DNA from: Streptomyces avidinii
GTDB taxonomy: Bacteria; Actinomycetota; Actinomycetes; Streptomycetales; Streptomycetaceae
Assembly (NCBI RefSeq): GCF_014650695.1
Contig: NZ_BMVL01000003.1
Span: 248,001-312,000 of the forward strand
Direction of reading: 5' to 3'
DNA length: 64,000 nt
Shown here piece after piece: positions 25,228 to 33,534 of this stretch. Under the pieces are notes generated by a model that saw only the letters and a program-made list of their open reading frames with translations, did no database searches and was not told the origin of the DNA. The translations under genes were made by a program, and so were the position numbers. Numbering within the stretch: position 1 is the first letter of the stretch; every line of letters begins with the position of its first letter.

Positions 25228-26853
25228 ATGAGCAGCAGTGTCACCCGCGCCACCGGGAACGAGCCCCCGCAGTCCGCCGACGGGCCCCGGGCCGAGGCGG
25301 CCGATTCCCCCGCCACCACCGCGCCCGCCGCGCAGCGGAGGGGATATGGGCTGCTGCGCGCGGGGCTCGCCGCCCTCTCCGGCGTGCTGCTCTACCTCAG
25401 CTTCCCACCCCGCCCCCTGTGGTGGCTGGCGCCCTTCGCCCTGGCCCTGCTCGCCGGCTGCCTGCACGGCCGCCGCGCCCGGGCGGGCTTCGGCCTCGGG
25501 CTCCTCTCCGGTCTCGGCTTCCTTCTGCCGCTCCTCTCCTGGACCGGCGAGGAGGTCGGCCCGGTGCCCTGGCTGGCGCTGAGCACCCTCGAAGCGGTCC
25601 TCATCGGCCTCACCGGCCTCGGTATCGCCCTCGTCAGCCGGCTCCCGGCCTGGCCGCTGTTCGCGGCCGCCGTCTGGGTGGCCGGGGAGGCACTGCGGGC
25701 CCGGGCGCCCTTCGGCGGCTTCCCCTGGGGCAAGCTCGCCTTCGGACAGGCCGACGGCGTCTTCACCCCGCTCGTCGCCCTCGGCGGCACGCCGCTGCTC
25801 TCCTTCGGCGTCGCCCTCTGCGGATTCGGCCTCTACGAAGCCCTGCGCATCGCCCGCAACCACCCCGGCCGCACCACCGCCGCGCTGACCGCCCTCACCA
25901 TCGCCGCCCCGATCGGCGCGGGCCTCGCCGCCCGCCCGCTGGTCTCCGACGCGGCCGAGGACGGCACCGTAGTGGCCGCCGTCATCCAGGGCAACGTGCC
26001 CCGCCTCGGCCTCGACTTCAACTCCCAGCGCCGGGCCGTCCTCGACAACCACGCCAAGCGCACCGTGCAGCTCGCCGAGGACGTCAGGGCCGGGCGCGCC
26101 CCGAAGCCCGACTTCGTCGTCTGGCCGGAGAACTCCTCCGACCTCGACCCCTACGCCGAGCCCGACGCCCACGACGTCATCGACCGGGCGGTCAAGGCCA
26201 TCGGCGTGCCGGTCGCCATCGGCGCGGTGGTGGCCCCGGAGACGGGCCCGCTGCGCAACACGATGATCCTGTGGGACCCGGTCAAGGGCCCCACCGTCAC
26301 CTACGACAAGCGCAAGATCCAGCCCTTCGGCGAGCGCATCCCGATGCGCTCCGTCGTGCGGCTCTTCAGCTCCGACGTGGACCGGGTGCGCCGCGACTTC
26401 GGTCCCGGCAAGGACCCCGGCGTCTTCGACATGGCCGGCAGCGGCGTCGGCATGGTCACCTGCTTCGAGGCCGCCTTCGACGACGCCGTCCGCTCCACCG
26501 TCCAGGACGGCGCGCAGGTGATCGCCGTACCGAGCAACAACGCCACCTTCGGCCGGACCCAGATGACCTACCAGCAGCTGGCCATGGACCGGATCCGTGC
26601 CGTCGAGCACAGCCGGACCGTGCTCGTCCCCGTGACCAGCGGGGTCAGCGCCGTCATCCGCCCCGACGGCAGGGTGGTCTCGCAGACGAAGATGTTCACC
26701 GCGGACGCGCTGGTCGCCGAGATCCCGCTGCGCTCCGGCCACACCCCGGCCACGGTCCTCGGACCGCTGCCGGAGTACGCGCTGCTGCTGCTCGCGGCCG
26801 GTGGCTTCGGCCGGCTCCTGGCCCGCCGGATCGGTTCGCGCCGCGCCGCCTGA
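25228..26853 (+). CDS. lnt: Apolipoprotein N-acyltransferase
   Basis: A 541-residue membrane enzyme that N-acylates the lipidated Cys of mature lipoproteins. Six or so N-terminal helices (about 40-235) lead into a nitrilase-type extracytoplasmic domain. The catalytic triad is visible as E301 (WPENSS), K361 (YDKRKIQPFGE) and C412 (VTCFEA), matching E. coli E267/K335/C387 in order. A final helix lies near 515. TACACT (25215-25220) ends seven bases before the ATG, indicating a leaderless start and excluding the upstream GTG. Streptomyces often has two Lnt copies. Confidence 0.92.
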   Translation: MSSSVTRATGNEPPQSADGPRAEAADSPATTAPAAQRRGYGLLRAGLAALSGVLLYLSFPPRPLWWLAPFALALLAGCLHGRRARAGFGLGLLSGLGFLLPLLSWTGEEVGPVPWLALSTLEAVLIGLTGLGIALVSRLPAWPLFAAAVWVAGEALRARAPFGGFPWGKLAFGQADGVFTPLVALGGTPLLSFGVALCGFGLYEALRIARNHPGRTTAALTALTIAAPIGAGLAARPLVSDAAEDGTVVAAVIQGNVPRLGLDFNSQRRAVLDNHAKRTVQLAEDVRAGRAPKPDFVVWPENSSDLDPYAEPDAHDVIDRAVKAIGVPVAIGAVVAPETGPLRNTMILWDPVKGPTVTYDKRKIQPFGERIPMRSVVRLFSSDVDRVRRDFGPGKDPGVFDMAGSGVGMVTCFEAAFDDAVRSTVQDGAQVIAVPSNNATFGRTQMTYQQLAMDRIRAVEHSRTVLVPVTSGVSAVIRPDGRVVSQTKMFTADALVAEIPLRSGHTPATVLGPLPEYALLLLAAGGFGRLLARRIGSRRAA

Positions 26854-26890
26854 AGCGGGACCGGGGGGCGCGGCCTCGTAGGGTCGGGTC

Positions 26891-27376
26891 ATGACCACAC
26901 CCGAATTCATCCGCAAGATCCGCGCCTCCGCCGGACACCAGCTGCTCCTGCTGCCCGGGGTGACGGCCATCGTCTTCGACGACCTCGGCCGGGTGCTGCT
27001 CGGCCGGCGCTCGGACACGGGGCATTGGGCAGTGGTCGGTGGAATCGCCGAGCCGGGGGAGCAGCCCGCCGAGACCGCGGTGCGCGAGGTGTACGAGGAG
27101 ACGGCGGTGCGCTGCGTCGTCGAGCGCGTGGTGCTCGTCCAGATGACGGAGCGGATGACCTACCCCAACGGTGACATCTGCCAGTTCCAGGACATCACCT
27201 TCCGCTGCCGTGCGACGGGCGGCGAGGCGCGGGCCAACGATCACGAGTCCCTCGAGGTGGCGTGGTTCGAGGTGGACGCACTGCCGCCGCTGGATCCCTT
27301 CGGCCTGGACCGGATCCAGCGGGCCCTGCGCGAGGAGCCGACCTGGTTCGAGGCCCCTGCCGATCAGCGGCTGTGA
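26891..27376 (+). CDS. Nudix hydrolase
   Basis: A 161-residue Nudix protein. The box begins at GGIAEPGEQPAETAVREVYEE and ends in TAV, so the usual Gly of the EExGU tail is Ala; the metal-binding glutamates are intact. It would cleave a nucleoside diphosphate linked to another group. WAVVGGIAEPGE and DICQFQDITFRC are typical of the ADP-ribose/mutT-like class. TAGGGT ends six bases before the ATG, a leaderless signature. The gene lies 37 bp after lnt but has its own -10 box. Confidence 0.85.
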   Translation: MTTPEFIRKIRASAGHQLLLLPGVTAIVFDDLGRVLLGRRSDTGHWAVVGGIAEPGEQPAETAVREVYEETAVRCVVERVVLVQMTERMTYPNGDICQFQDITFRCRATGGEARANDHESLEVAWFEVDALPPLDPFGLDRIQRALREEPTWFEAPADQRL

Positions 27377-27458
27377 GCTGCTCGTACGTGCGCTGTAGGG
27401 TGCCGCTGACCCAGGGCGGTCATCGGACAGTCGGACATTCAGGGAGGGCGGTCGGAGC

Positions 27459-28676
27459 ATGATCTCGCGCGGTTCGGCCGGAGAGTCCCAGGCATGCAGC
27501 CCTGGCCGCCCGCTTGCCGGGGCGGCCCCCGGCGGGCGCCTGGCGGTCCTCGACGGGGTACGCGTCCTTGCCGCACTCGGCGTGCTCTTCTACCACTACT
27601 TCGCCCTCCCGAGCGCCTGGGACGAGCCCCCGGAGAGCATCTTTCCGACCGCCCACCGGTTCGCCGTCTACGGCTGGCTCGGCGTCGAGATCTTCTTCAT
27701 GGTCAGTGGGTTCGTCATATGCATGAGCGCCTGGGGACGCACCGTGGGCGATTTCGCGGTGTCCCGGGTCTCCCGGCTCTTCCCCGCCTACTGGGCCGCC
27801 GTGGTCTTCACCTCCCTCGTGCTGTTCGCCTCGCCCGAGATCAGGCAGCTCAAGGCGTTCAGCGACGTCGTGGTGAACCTGTCCATGCTCCAGGGCGGCA
27901 TCGGGGTCCCGAACGTCGACGACGCCTACTGGACCCTGTTCGTCGAGCTCAAGTTCTACGTGCTGTTCGCGCTCGTGGTCATGCGCGGCGTGACCTACCG
28001 CAACTGCGTCCTGTTCTGTGCCGCCTGGACCCTCGCCGGCGTCGTCGCCCCCACCTCCGACAGCGGCGTACTGTCCTTCTTCGCGGCCCCGGCCTCCTCC
28101 CCGTACTTCATCGCCGGGATCGGCTTCTACCTGATGCGCCGCTTCCGGCCGAACGCCGTCCTGTGGGCCGTCGTCGGCGTCCAGTTCCTCCTCGCGCAGC
28201 ACCACGTGCACGCCCGCATGATCTCCAGCCTGGGCCGGGAGGCCACCCGGCAGACGCCCGCCTGGCCCGCCCACGTGATCATCGTGCTGGGTTTCGCCCT
28301 GATGGCGGCCCTGGCCCTCGGAGCCCTGGACGGCGTCCAGTGGCGCTGGCTCCCGCACGCCGGAGCGATCACGTACCCGCTCTACCTGATCCACATGATG
28401 GCCGGGCTGACCCTCATCCACCGCTTCCGCCGGGACGTGGCGCCCGTGCCCCTGGTCCTCGGGGTGACCGCCACGATGCTGCTGCTCGCCTGGCTCATCC
28501 ACCGGCTCGTGGAGCGTCCCCTCGGCCGGCTGCTGCGGGACCGCCTGCGCCGCGGGGTGCAGGACATCCGCTCGGCCACCCCGCGGGGAGCCGGGGCGGA
28601 CCGGCCTCCCGCACCGGCCCCGGCGCCCGACGCGCAACACGTCCCGGCCGGCAGGCAGGGCGCGTCCCTACACTGA
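27459..28676 (+). CDS. Membrane acyltransferase family 3 protein
   Basis: A 405-residue integral membrane protein of the acyltransferase 3 (OafA/YrhL) family with about ten helices. The early motif LDGVRVLAALGVLFYHYF holds the conserved His, and GVEIFFMVSGFVI with VSRVSRLFPAYW follows. Members transfer acetyl or other acyl groups to sugars or antibiotics. The C-terminal 45 residues are Pro/Ala-rich. GGAG lies just before the ATG. The acceptor is unknown. Confidence 0.85.
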   Translation: MISRGSAGESQACSPGRPLAGAAPGGRLAVLDGVRVLAALGVLFYHYFALPSAWDEPPESIFPTAHRFAVYGWLGVEIFFMVSGFVICMSAWGRTVGDFAVSRVSRLFPAYWAAVVFTSLVLFASPEIRQLKAFSDVVVNLSMLQGGIGVPNVDDAYWTLFVELKFYVLFALVVMRGVTYRNCVLFCAAWTLAGVVAPTSDSGVLSFFAAPASSPYFIAGIGFYLMRRFRPNAVLWAVVGVQFLLAQHHVHARMISSLGREATRQTPAWPAHVIIVLGFALMAALALGALDGVQWRWLPHAGAITYPLYLIHMMAGLTLIHRFRRDVAPVPLVLGVTATMLLLAWLIHRLVERPLGRLLRDRLRRGVQDIRSATPRGAGADRPPAPAPAPDAQHVPAGRQGASLH

Positions 28677-28681
28677 CGGGC

Positions 28682-29065
28682 ATGGCATGCCGAATCAGTG
28701 AGCTGGTCATCGACTGCGCCGACCCCGAGCGGCTCGCCGCGTTCTGGAGCGAGGTGCTCGGCTACGCGGAACTGGGCAGGGACGACGACGGAAGCATCGA
28801 GATCGGGCCGCCCGACGCCGGGTTCGGCGGGCCGCAGCCCACCCTCGTCCTCAGTCCCAGCAGCGTCCCCCGGTCCGGGAAGCTCCGGCTCCACATCGAC
28901 GTCAACGCCACCGACCGTGACCAGGACGCCGAGCTGGAGCGGCTGCTCGCGCTCGGCGCCAGGCCCGCCGACGTCGGGCAGACCGGCGCCGAGGGCTGGC
29001 ACGTCCTGGCCGATCCGGAGGGCAACGAGTTCTGCCTCCTGCGCAGGCGGCTCCCGCCCCTGTGA
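28682..29065 (+). CDS. VOC family (glyoxalase-like) protein
   Basis: A 127-residue vicinal-oxygen-chelate domain. It has the paired beta-alpha-beta-beta-beta modules: ELVIDCADPERLAAFWSEVLGY at the start (split across residues 7-28), LRLHIDVNATDRDQD in the middle and WHVLADPEGNEFCLL at the end. This is the Glyoxalase_6-like pattern. The enzyme or binding function is unknown. TACACT (28669-28674) overlaps the end of the preceding gene and stands seven bases from the ATG, so it probably has its own leaderless promoter inside that gene. Confidence 0.85.
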   Translation: MACRISELVIDCADPERLAAFWSEVLGYAELGRDDDGSIEIGPPDAGFGGPQPTLVLSPSSVPRSGKLRLHIDVNATDRDQDAELERLLALGARPADVGQTGAEGWHVLADPEGNEFCLLRRRLPPL

Positions 29066-29081
29066 CCCGCTCGGGCGGACC

Positions 29082-29852
29082 TCAGGACCGGGCCTGCCGG
29101 TACAGCTCGACCGCCTCGTCGCCCAGCACCGCGCTGTAGGAGACCTCCGGCACGCTCCCGCCGCCCTCGTACCCGCCGAGCACCCCCGCCAGCGCGCCGC
29201 CCACCAGCCAGGGGCTGCCGCTGGTGCCGCCGGTGAGGTCCGGGCAGTCGATGCGGCGCTGCGTCCCGGTGAGCAGAGTGGTGGTGTTCGCGCAGCGCAG
29301 CGGGGTCTCCTGGGTGCGCGGGTAGCCGATGACCGTCACCCTGGCGTCGTCCGGCTGCTCGACGGCGACCGGGAAGCCGCCGACCAGGTCCTCCACGGCC
29401 CCGCCCGGCGCGCCGTCCGCCGGGGCGACCGTCGCGAAGGCGATGTCGTCGTCCGGGTCCCGGCCGTCCGTCCAGCCCGCCGCGATGTACACGCCGGTGA
29501 GCTTCCAGACCCCGTACGGGGCTTCGCCGTCGCGGTAGCCCGGTGCGAAGACGGTGGTGTCCGGGTCCTCCAGACAGTGCGCGGCGGTGGCGATCACATC
29601 GCGGCCCTCGCTGTGCACCACGGCGGCGGTGCAGAAGTGCCCGCCGTCGAGTCCGCCCGCGAAGAGCGCGCCCACCCGGTCCGCCGTGGCGCCGGGCCGT
29701 GCCTGCGCGGTGACGCCGAGCGGCGATGCGGCCGCCGCGTCGGGCAGGTCGACGCCGAGCAGCGCGGGCATCGCGGCCAGCGCGAGCAGGATCCGGGACG
29801 CCCGCCGCGCACGGGTGCGCCGGGCCGTTCGGGGGAGCGTGGACTGGATCAT
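29082..29852 (-). CDS. Secreted trypsin-like serine protease
   Basis: A 256-residue exported S1-family protease. A twin-arginine-like/basic start (RTARRTRARRASR) and hydrophobic run form a signal peptide ending near AAAA (about residue 43). The triad is visible: His in IATAAHC, Asp in DPDDDIAFA, Ser in GGTSGSPW. Two Cys pairs could form disulfides. GGGTGG precedes the ATG. The substrate is unknown; the 16-bp gap to the convergent VOC gene leaves no room for a separate terminator. Confidence 0.88.
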   Translation of the reverse strand: MIQSTLPRTARRTRARRASRILLALAAMPALLGVDLPDAAAASPLGVTAQARPGATADRVGALFAGGLDGGHFCTAAVVHSEGRDVIATAAHCLEDPDTTVFAPGYRDGEAPYGVWKLTGVYIAAGWTDGRDPDDDIAFATVAPADGAPGGAVEDLVGGFPVAVEQPDDARVTVIGYPRTQETPLRCANTTTLLTGTQRRIDCPDLTGGTSGSPWLVGGALAGVLGGYEGGGSVPEVSYSAVLGDEAVELYRQARS

Positions 29853-30157
29853 GTTTCCACCCTGCCCGCCGAACCTATGTCCGGAGGCTGGTGTTCCGTA
29901 TGAATCCGCTGTGAATCTCGTGAACCCGCTGTGAAAGCCGGGGCATGCCCGGACAGGCCCCTCTTTGTCGGCTTTCGGCAGCCCCCCGTCCGCCGGACAT
30001 TGCTGCACGCCTCGGGGGCTCCCACCACCGACCGACGCAGCCAACCGGGGGGTGGCGGCGCGCGCCGCAGACCGGTGTGCCGCTCGGGCTGCTACTGCTG
30101 GGACCGGCCGGGCGCCGCCCGCCCCCGCCGTCCCAGCGCACACCAGGAGCCACGCAC
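29853..30157. other. 305-bp intergenic region between divergent exported-protein genes
   Basis: The region separates the protease (leftward) and a beta-lactamase-like hydrolase (rightward). I see CCGCTGTGAA twice (around 29907 and 29928), the palindrome GGGCATGCCC near 29940 and no clear -10/-35 pair. CAGGAG lies ahead of the rightward start. No gene is supported. Confidence 0.45.
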
Positions 30158-31360
30158 ATGCCGACCCGTGTCCGCGCCCGCCGAGGCCGCCTCCGCACCG
30201 GACTGTTCGCCACCGTTCTGACCGCCGCCGCGCTCGGAGGGCTGCTGCAGCCCGCGCAGGCGGCCGGCGACCCGGGCCCGGGCGACGGCCGCCCGCACCA
30301 CGACAAGGTTCTCCAGCGGCAGCTCGACGGGCTCGTCGCCCAGGACGACGGCCCGCCCGGGGTCATCGCCGTGCTCACCCGGGGCGACCGTACGCAGGTG
30401 TACACGGCCGGTGTCGGCGACATCGCGACCGGCCGCCCACCGCACCCCGACGACCACATGCGCATCGCCAGCATCGCCAAGGCGTTCAGCGGGGCCGTGG
30501 CCCTCCGGCTCGTCGACCAGGGCCTGCTCTCCCTCGACGACACCATCGGCGAGCGCCTGCCCGACCAGCCCGAGGCCTGGCACGCGGTGACGCTGCGCCA
30601 GCTCCTCCAGCACACGAGCGGCCTGCCGGACTACACGACCGCCCCCGGGTTCGTGGAGATTCTCCGGGCGGACCCGCGCCACGTGTTCGACCCGCGCACC
30701 CTCCTCGACTTCGTGGCCGACGAGCCGCTGCTCTTCGCCCCCGGCTCCCTGTACGAGTACTCCAACTCGGACAACATCGCCGTCGCGCTCATGGCCGAGG
30801 CCGTCACCGACCGCCGCTACGAGGACCTCCTCAAGGAGCTCGTGTACCGCCCGCTGGGGCTGCGCCGCACCAGCCTGCCCCTGGGCTACCGGCTCCCGCA
30901 GCCGTACCTGCACGGCTACGACGTCGAGCCGCCGGCCGAACCGGAGGACATCAGCGAGGCACTGGGCGCTTCCGGCGTCTGGGCCTCCGGCGGCATCGTC
31001 TCCACCCCCAGGGAACTGGGCACCTTCATCCGCGCCTACGGCGGCCCCGCCCTGCTGTCGGCGCAGACCCGCAAGGAGCAGCTGACCTTCCGCCCCGGCG
31101 ACTCCTCCGAGCCGGCCGGACCCGGCACCAACGCCGCCGGGCTGGCGATCTTCCAGTACACCACCCGCTGCGGAGTGCTCTACGGCCACACCGGCAACTT
31201 CCCCGGCTACACCCAGCTCGCCGCCACCACACCCGACGGCACCCGGTCGCTGACCTTCTCGATCAACACCCAGACCAGCAAGAGCAACAAGCCCGCGCTG
31301 CTGGCCCGACTGCGCACCGTGCAGGAGGACTTCGTCTGCGCCCTGCTCAAGGAGCACTGA
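30158..31360 (+). CDS. Secreted serine hydrolase, class C beta-lactamase family
   Basis: A 400-residue exported protein. A signal peptide ends near LQPAQAA (about residue 36). The penicillin-binding motifs are present: S105-IAK, Y201-S-N and H344-TG in place of KTG. This fits the beta-lactamase/D-alanyl-D-alanine carboxypeptidase-like esterase family (PF00144), which includes DD-peptidases, esterases and beta-lactamases. I would not call it a beta-lactamase without assay. CAGGAG lies upstream of the ATG at 30158. An 8-bp repeat array begins 22 bases after the stop. Confidence 0.86.
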   Translation: MPTRVRARRGRLRTGLFATVLTAAALGGLLQPAQAAGDPGPGDGRPHHDKVLQRQLDGLVAQDDGPPGVIAVLTRGDRTQVYTAGVGDIATGRPPHPDDHMRIASIAKAFSGAVALRLVDQGLLSLDDTIGERLPDQPEAWHAVTLRQLLQHTSGLPDYTTAPGFVEILRADPRHVFDPRTLLDFVADEPLLFAPGSLYEYSNSDNIAVALMAEAVTDRRYEDLLKELVYRPLGLRRTSLPLGYRLPQPYLHGYDVEPPAEPEDISEALGASGVWASGGIVSTPRELGTFIRAYGGPALLSAQTRKEQLTFRPGDSSEPAGPGTNAAGLAIFQYTTRCGVLYGHTGNFPGYTQLAATTPDGTRSLTFSINTQTSKSNKPALLARLRTVQEDFVCALLKEH

Positions 31361-31382
31361 GCCACCGCCGCGGCTCATCCGG

Positions 31383-31439
31383 CGGCGTGACGGCGTGACG
31401 GCGTGACGGCGTGGCCGGTGTGGCGGTGTGGCGGTGTGG
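31383..31439. repeat. 8-bp tandem repeat array near a stop codon
   Basis: Seven octamers: three CGGCGTGA, one CGGCGTGG, then three CGGTGTGG (with one base between groups). It lies 22 bp after the stop of the serine hydrolase and before the leaderless promoter of the flavin oxidoreductase gene. Confidence 0.8.
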
Positions 31440-31494
31440 CGCGAAAACGATCATGCTCGCCCGCGCCGCCACCCGCGCTCCCTATGCTGACGCC

Positions 31495-32469
31495 ATGCTC
31501 GACATACCTCTTTCAGCGCTGGAAGTCGCGATGGTGCAAACGGGCACCCGAGCCGCGGACACCCTGCGGGACACCGCGGCCTTCGCCCAAGGACTGGAAC
31601 ACCTCGGCTACCACCGCATCTGGTACGCGGAGCACCACCATTCCCCGGCGATCGGCGCGTTCCCACCGGTCGTACTGACGGCGCACGCGGCCGCCTCGAC
31701 CTCGGCCATCCGCCTCGGTTCGGGTGGGGTACTGGCCCCCAACCACGCCCCCATCACGCTCGCGGAGCAGTTCGGCACGCTGGCCGCCCTGCACGAGGAC
31801 CGCATCGACCTGGGCATCGGCCGCGGTCCCGGCACGTTCGACGAGGCCACCGCGCGGGCGCTGCGCCGCGGCGCCGGCCCGGCGACGGACGCCGAGTACC
31901 GGGAGGACGTGGCCGCGATCCTGTCGTTCCTGGTGGACGAGGTCGCCCTGGGTCCGCTGCCGGAGCCGTGGCTGCTGGCCTCCAGCCCCGCGGGGGGCGC
32001 GCTCGCCGCGAAACTCGGCCTGCCGGTCGCCGTCGCGCACCACATCCGGCCGGACAGCACCCGTGCGGTGCTGGAGCGATACCGGTCGGCCTTCACTCCG
32101 TCCCGCTGGTGCGAGCGGCCCCGCGTACTGCTGTGCGTGGAGGCGGTGTGCGCGCAGACGGAGGAGGAAGCCGTCCGGCGTGCGGGGCCGATGAACGTCG
32201 TCAAGGCCGGTCTGCTGAAGGGAGAGAGCCGGATTCCCTTTCCCACCCCTGCGCAGGCGGCCGCCCACCCCTTCACGGAGCAGGAACGCCGGGCGCTGGC
32301 GGGCTTCCGCGCCCAGCAGGCCGTCGGCACGCCCGGGACGGTCGTGCAGCGGCTCGCGCAACTGGTCGCCGAGACCGGCGCGGACGAGCTGATGCTGACC
32401 ACGCCCGTCCACGACCTCGGCGACCGCATCGCCTCGTACGCGCTCATCAGGAAGCACTGGGGGCGGTGA
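31495..32469 (+). CDS. LLM class flavin-dependent oxidoreductase
   Basis: A 324-residue bacterial-luciferase-like monooxygenase (MsnO8/LuxA-type). Features are the N-terminal strand IPLSALEVAMVQTGT, GYHRIWYAEHHHSP with the conserved His, IRLGSGGVLAPNHAP, and IDLGIGRGPG, then GTPGTVVQRLAQLV. It would use reduced FMN and oxygen on an unknown substrate. TATGCT (31483-31488) ends six bases before the ATG, so I prefer this leaderless start to the upstream frame extension. The neighbours give no pathway clue. Confidence 0.85.
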   Translation: MLDIPLSALEVAMVQTGTRAADTLRDTAAFAQGLEHLGYHRIWYAEHHHSPAIGAFPPVVLTAHAAASTSAIRLGSGGVLAPNHAPITLAEQFGTLAALHEDRIDLGIGRGPGTFDEATARALRRGAGPATDAEYREDVAAILSFLVDEVALGPLPEPWLLASSPAGGALAAKLGLPVAVAHHIRPDSTRAVLERYRSAFTPSRWCERPRVLLCVEAVCAQTEEEAVRRAGPMNVVKAGLLKGESRIPFPTPAQAAAHPFTEQERRALAGFRAQQAVGTPGTVVQRLAQLVAETGADELMLTTPVHDLGDRIASYALIRKHWGR

Positions 32470-32721
32470 CGGCGCCTTGGGCCGGGGCCCCATCGGAGCC
32501 GCTCGCGTGCCGTGCGGCCGTGACACTGCTCACACGCGTCGGGGCAGCCCGGATCCACCACAGCCGTTGGCATTTCGGCGTTGTGGGCACCGGGCCGGAG
32601 CCTCGCGTGTACCGAACCACACAAAACGGGCCATTCGGCCGAGGAGGGGCTCCGGACGGATGACCTAGCCTGGACCGATCACGCGAGATCCGGGGGCCGA
32701 GGGCAAGGGAAGAGCACGTCC

Positions 32722-33534
32722 ATGCGCATCACCACCACTTCCGCACGTCGTCGACGGGCGGGATCCGCCCTTGCGGCCGCCGCCCTCGGCCTCCTGGCGG
32801 CAGTCGGCACTCCTGCGTACGCGGCCACGGACGGCTCGGTGGACCGCGCCCAGGACGCGCCCCCCGCCGGCCGTTCCGTGCCGGGCGGAACCGTAGGCTC
32901 CGCCCAGGGCGCCGCCTCCAAGGTCCCGCTGGAGATCTCCCGGCTGGCGCAGGGTGCGGGCCGCCACGTCGCGATCACCATCGACGACGGCCCGGACCCC
33001 CGCTGGACGCCCCAGGTCCTTCAGACGCTGCGGGAGAACCACGTCAAGGCCACCTTCTGCATGATCGGCACCAAGGCGCAGAAGTACCCGGAGCTGGTGC
33101 GCGCGGTCGCCGCCGACGGACACCAGCTGTGCGACCACTCCGTCGACCACGACGTCACGATGGACCACAAGCCCGTCGCCTACCAGCGGCAGCAGATACT
33201 CGACGGCAAGGCCATGATCGAGAAGGCCGTGCCCGGGGTTGCCGTCACCTACTACCGCGCGCCGGGCGGGGCCTTCACTCCCGACAGCCGCGCCATCGCC
33301 GCCGAGAGCGGCATGCGGCCGCTGGGCTGGAGCGTCGACCCCAAGGACTGGAGCCGCCCGGGCCTGGAGGCCATCCTCTCGACCGTGCAGGGCAAGCTCC
33401 CCCAGCAGCCGACGGTCCTCTTCCATGACGGTGGCGGCGACCGCAGCGAGACGGTCGCGGCGCTGAAGAAGTACCTGCCGTGGCTCGCCCAGCAGGGCTA
33501 CCGCTTCGCCTTCCCGGCCCGCACCACCCCGTAG
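32722..33534 (+). CDS. Secreted polysaccharide deacetylase (NodB domain)
   Basis: A 270-residue exported carbohydrate esterase family 4 enzyme. A signal peptide ends near TPAYAA (about residue 35); a Gly/Ala spacer follows. NodB motifs: MT1 TIDDGPDP (metal Asp), MT2 HSVDHD (metal His pair), MT3 YRAPGGAF, MT4 LGWSVDPKDW, MT5 VLFHDGGGDR. It would remove N-acetyl or O-acetyl groups from chitin or peptidoglycan. Its last 37 bp overlap the convergent monooxygenase gene. Upstream, TAGCCT near 32667 could be a -10 box. Confidence 0.88.
   Translation: MRITTTSARRRRAGSALAAAALGLLAAVGTPAYAATDGSVDRAQDAPPAGRSVPGGTVGSAQGAASKVPLEISRLAQGAGRHVAITIDDGPDPRWTPQVLQTLRENHVKATFCMIGTKAQKYPELVRAVAADGHQLCDHSVDHDVTMDHKPVAYQRQQILDGKAMIEKAVPGVAVTYYRAPGGAFTPDSRAIAAESGMRPLGWSVDPKDWSRPGLEAILSTVQGKLPQQPTVLFHDGGGDRSETVAALKKYLPWLAQQGYRFAFPARTTP

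Noticed and set aside
23313..26894. A 1193-codon open frame across the monooxygenase, PH-like and lnt genes
   Set aside because: Arg/Pro-rich shadow frame caused by high GC; the true genes in the other frames have full domain motifs.
30158..31360. Annotation as a true beta-lactamase
   Set aside because: SxxK/YxN/HTG motifs are shared by DD-peptidases and esterases; nothing in the context supports beta-lactam resistance.
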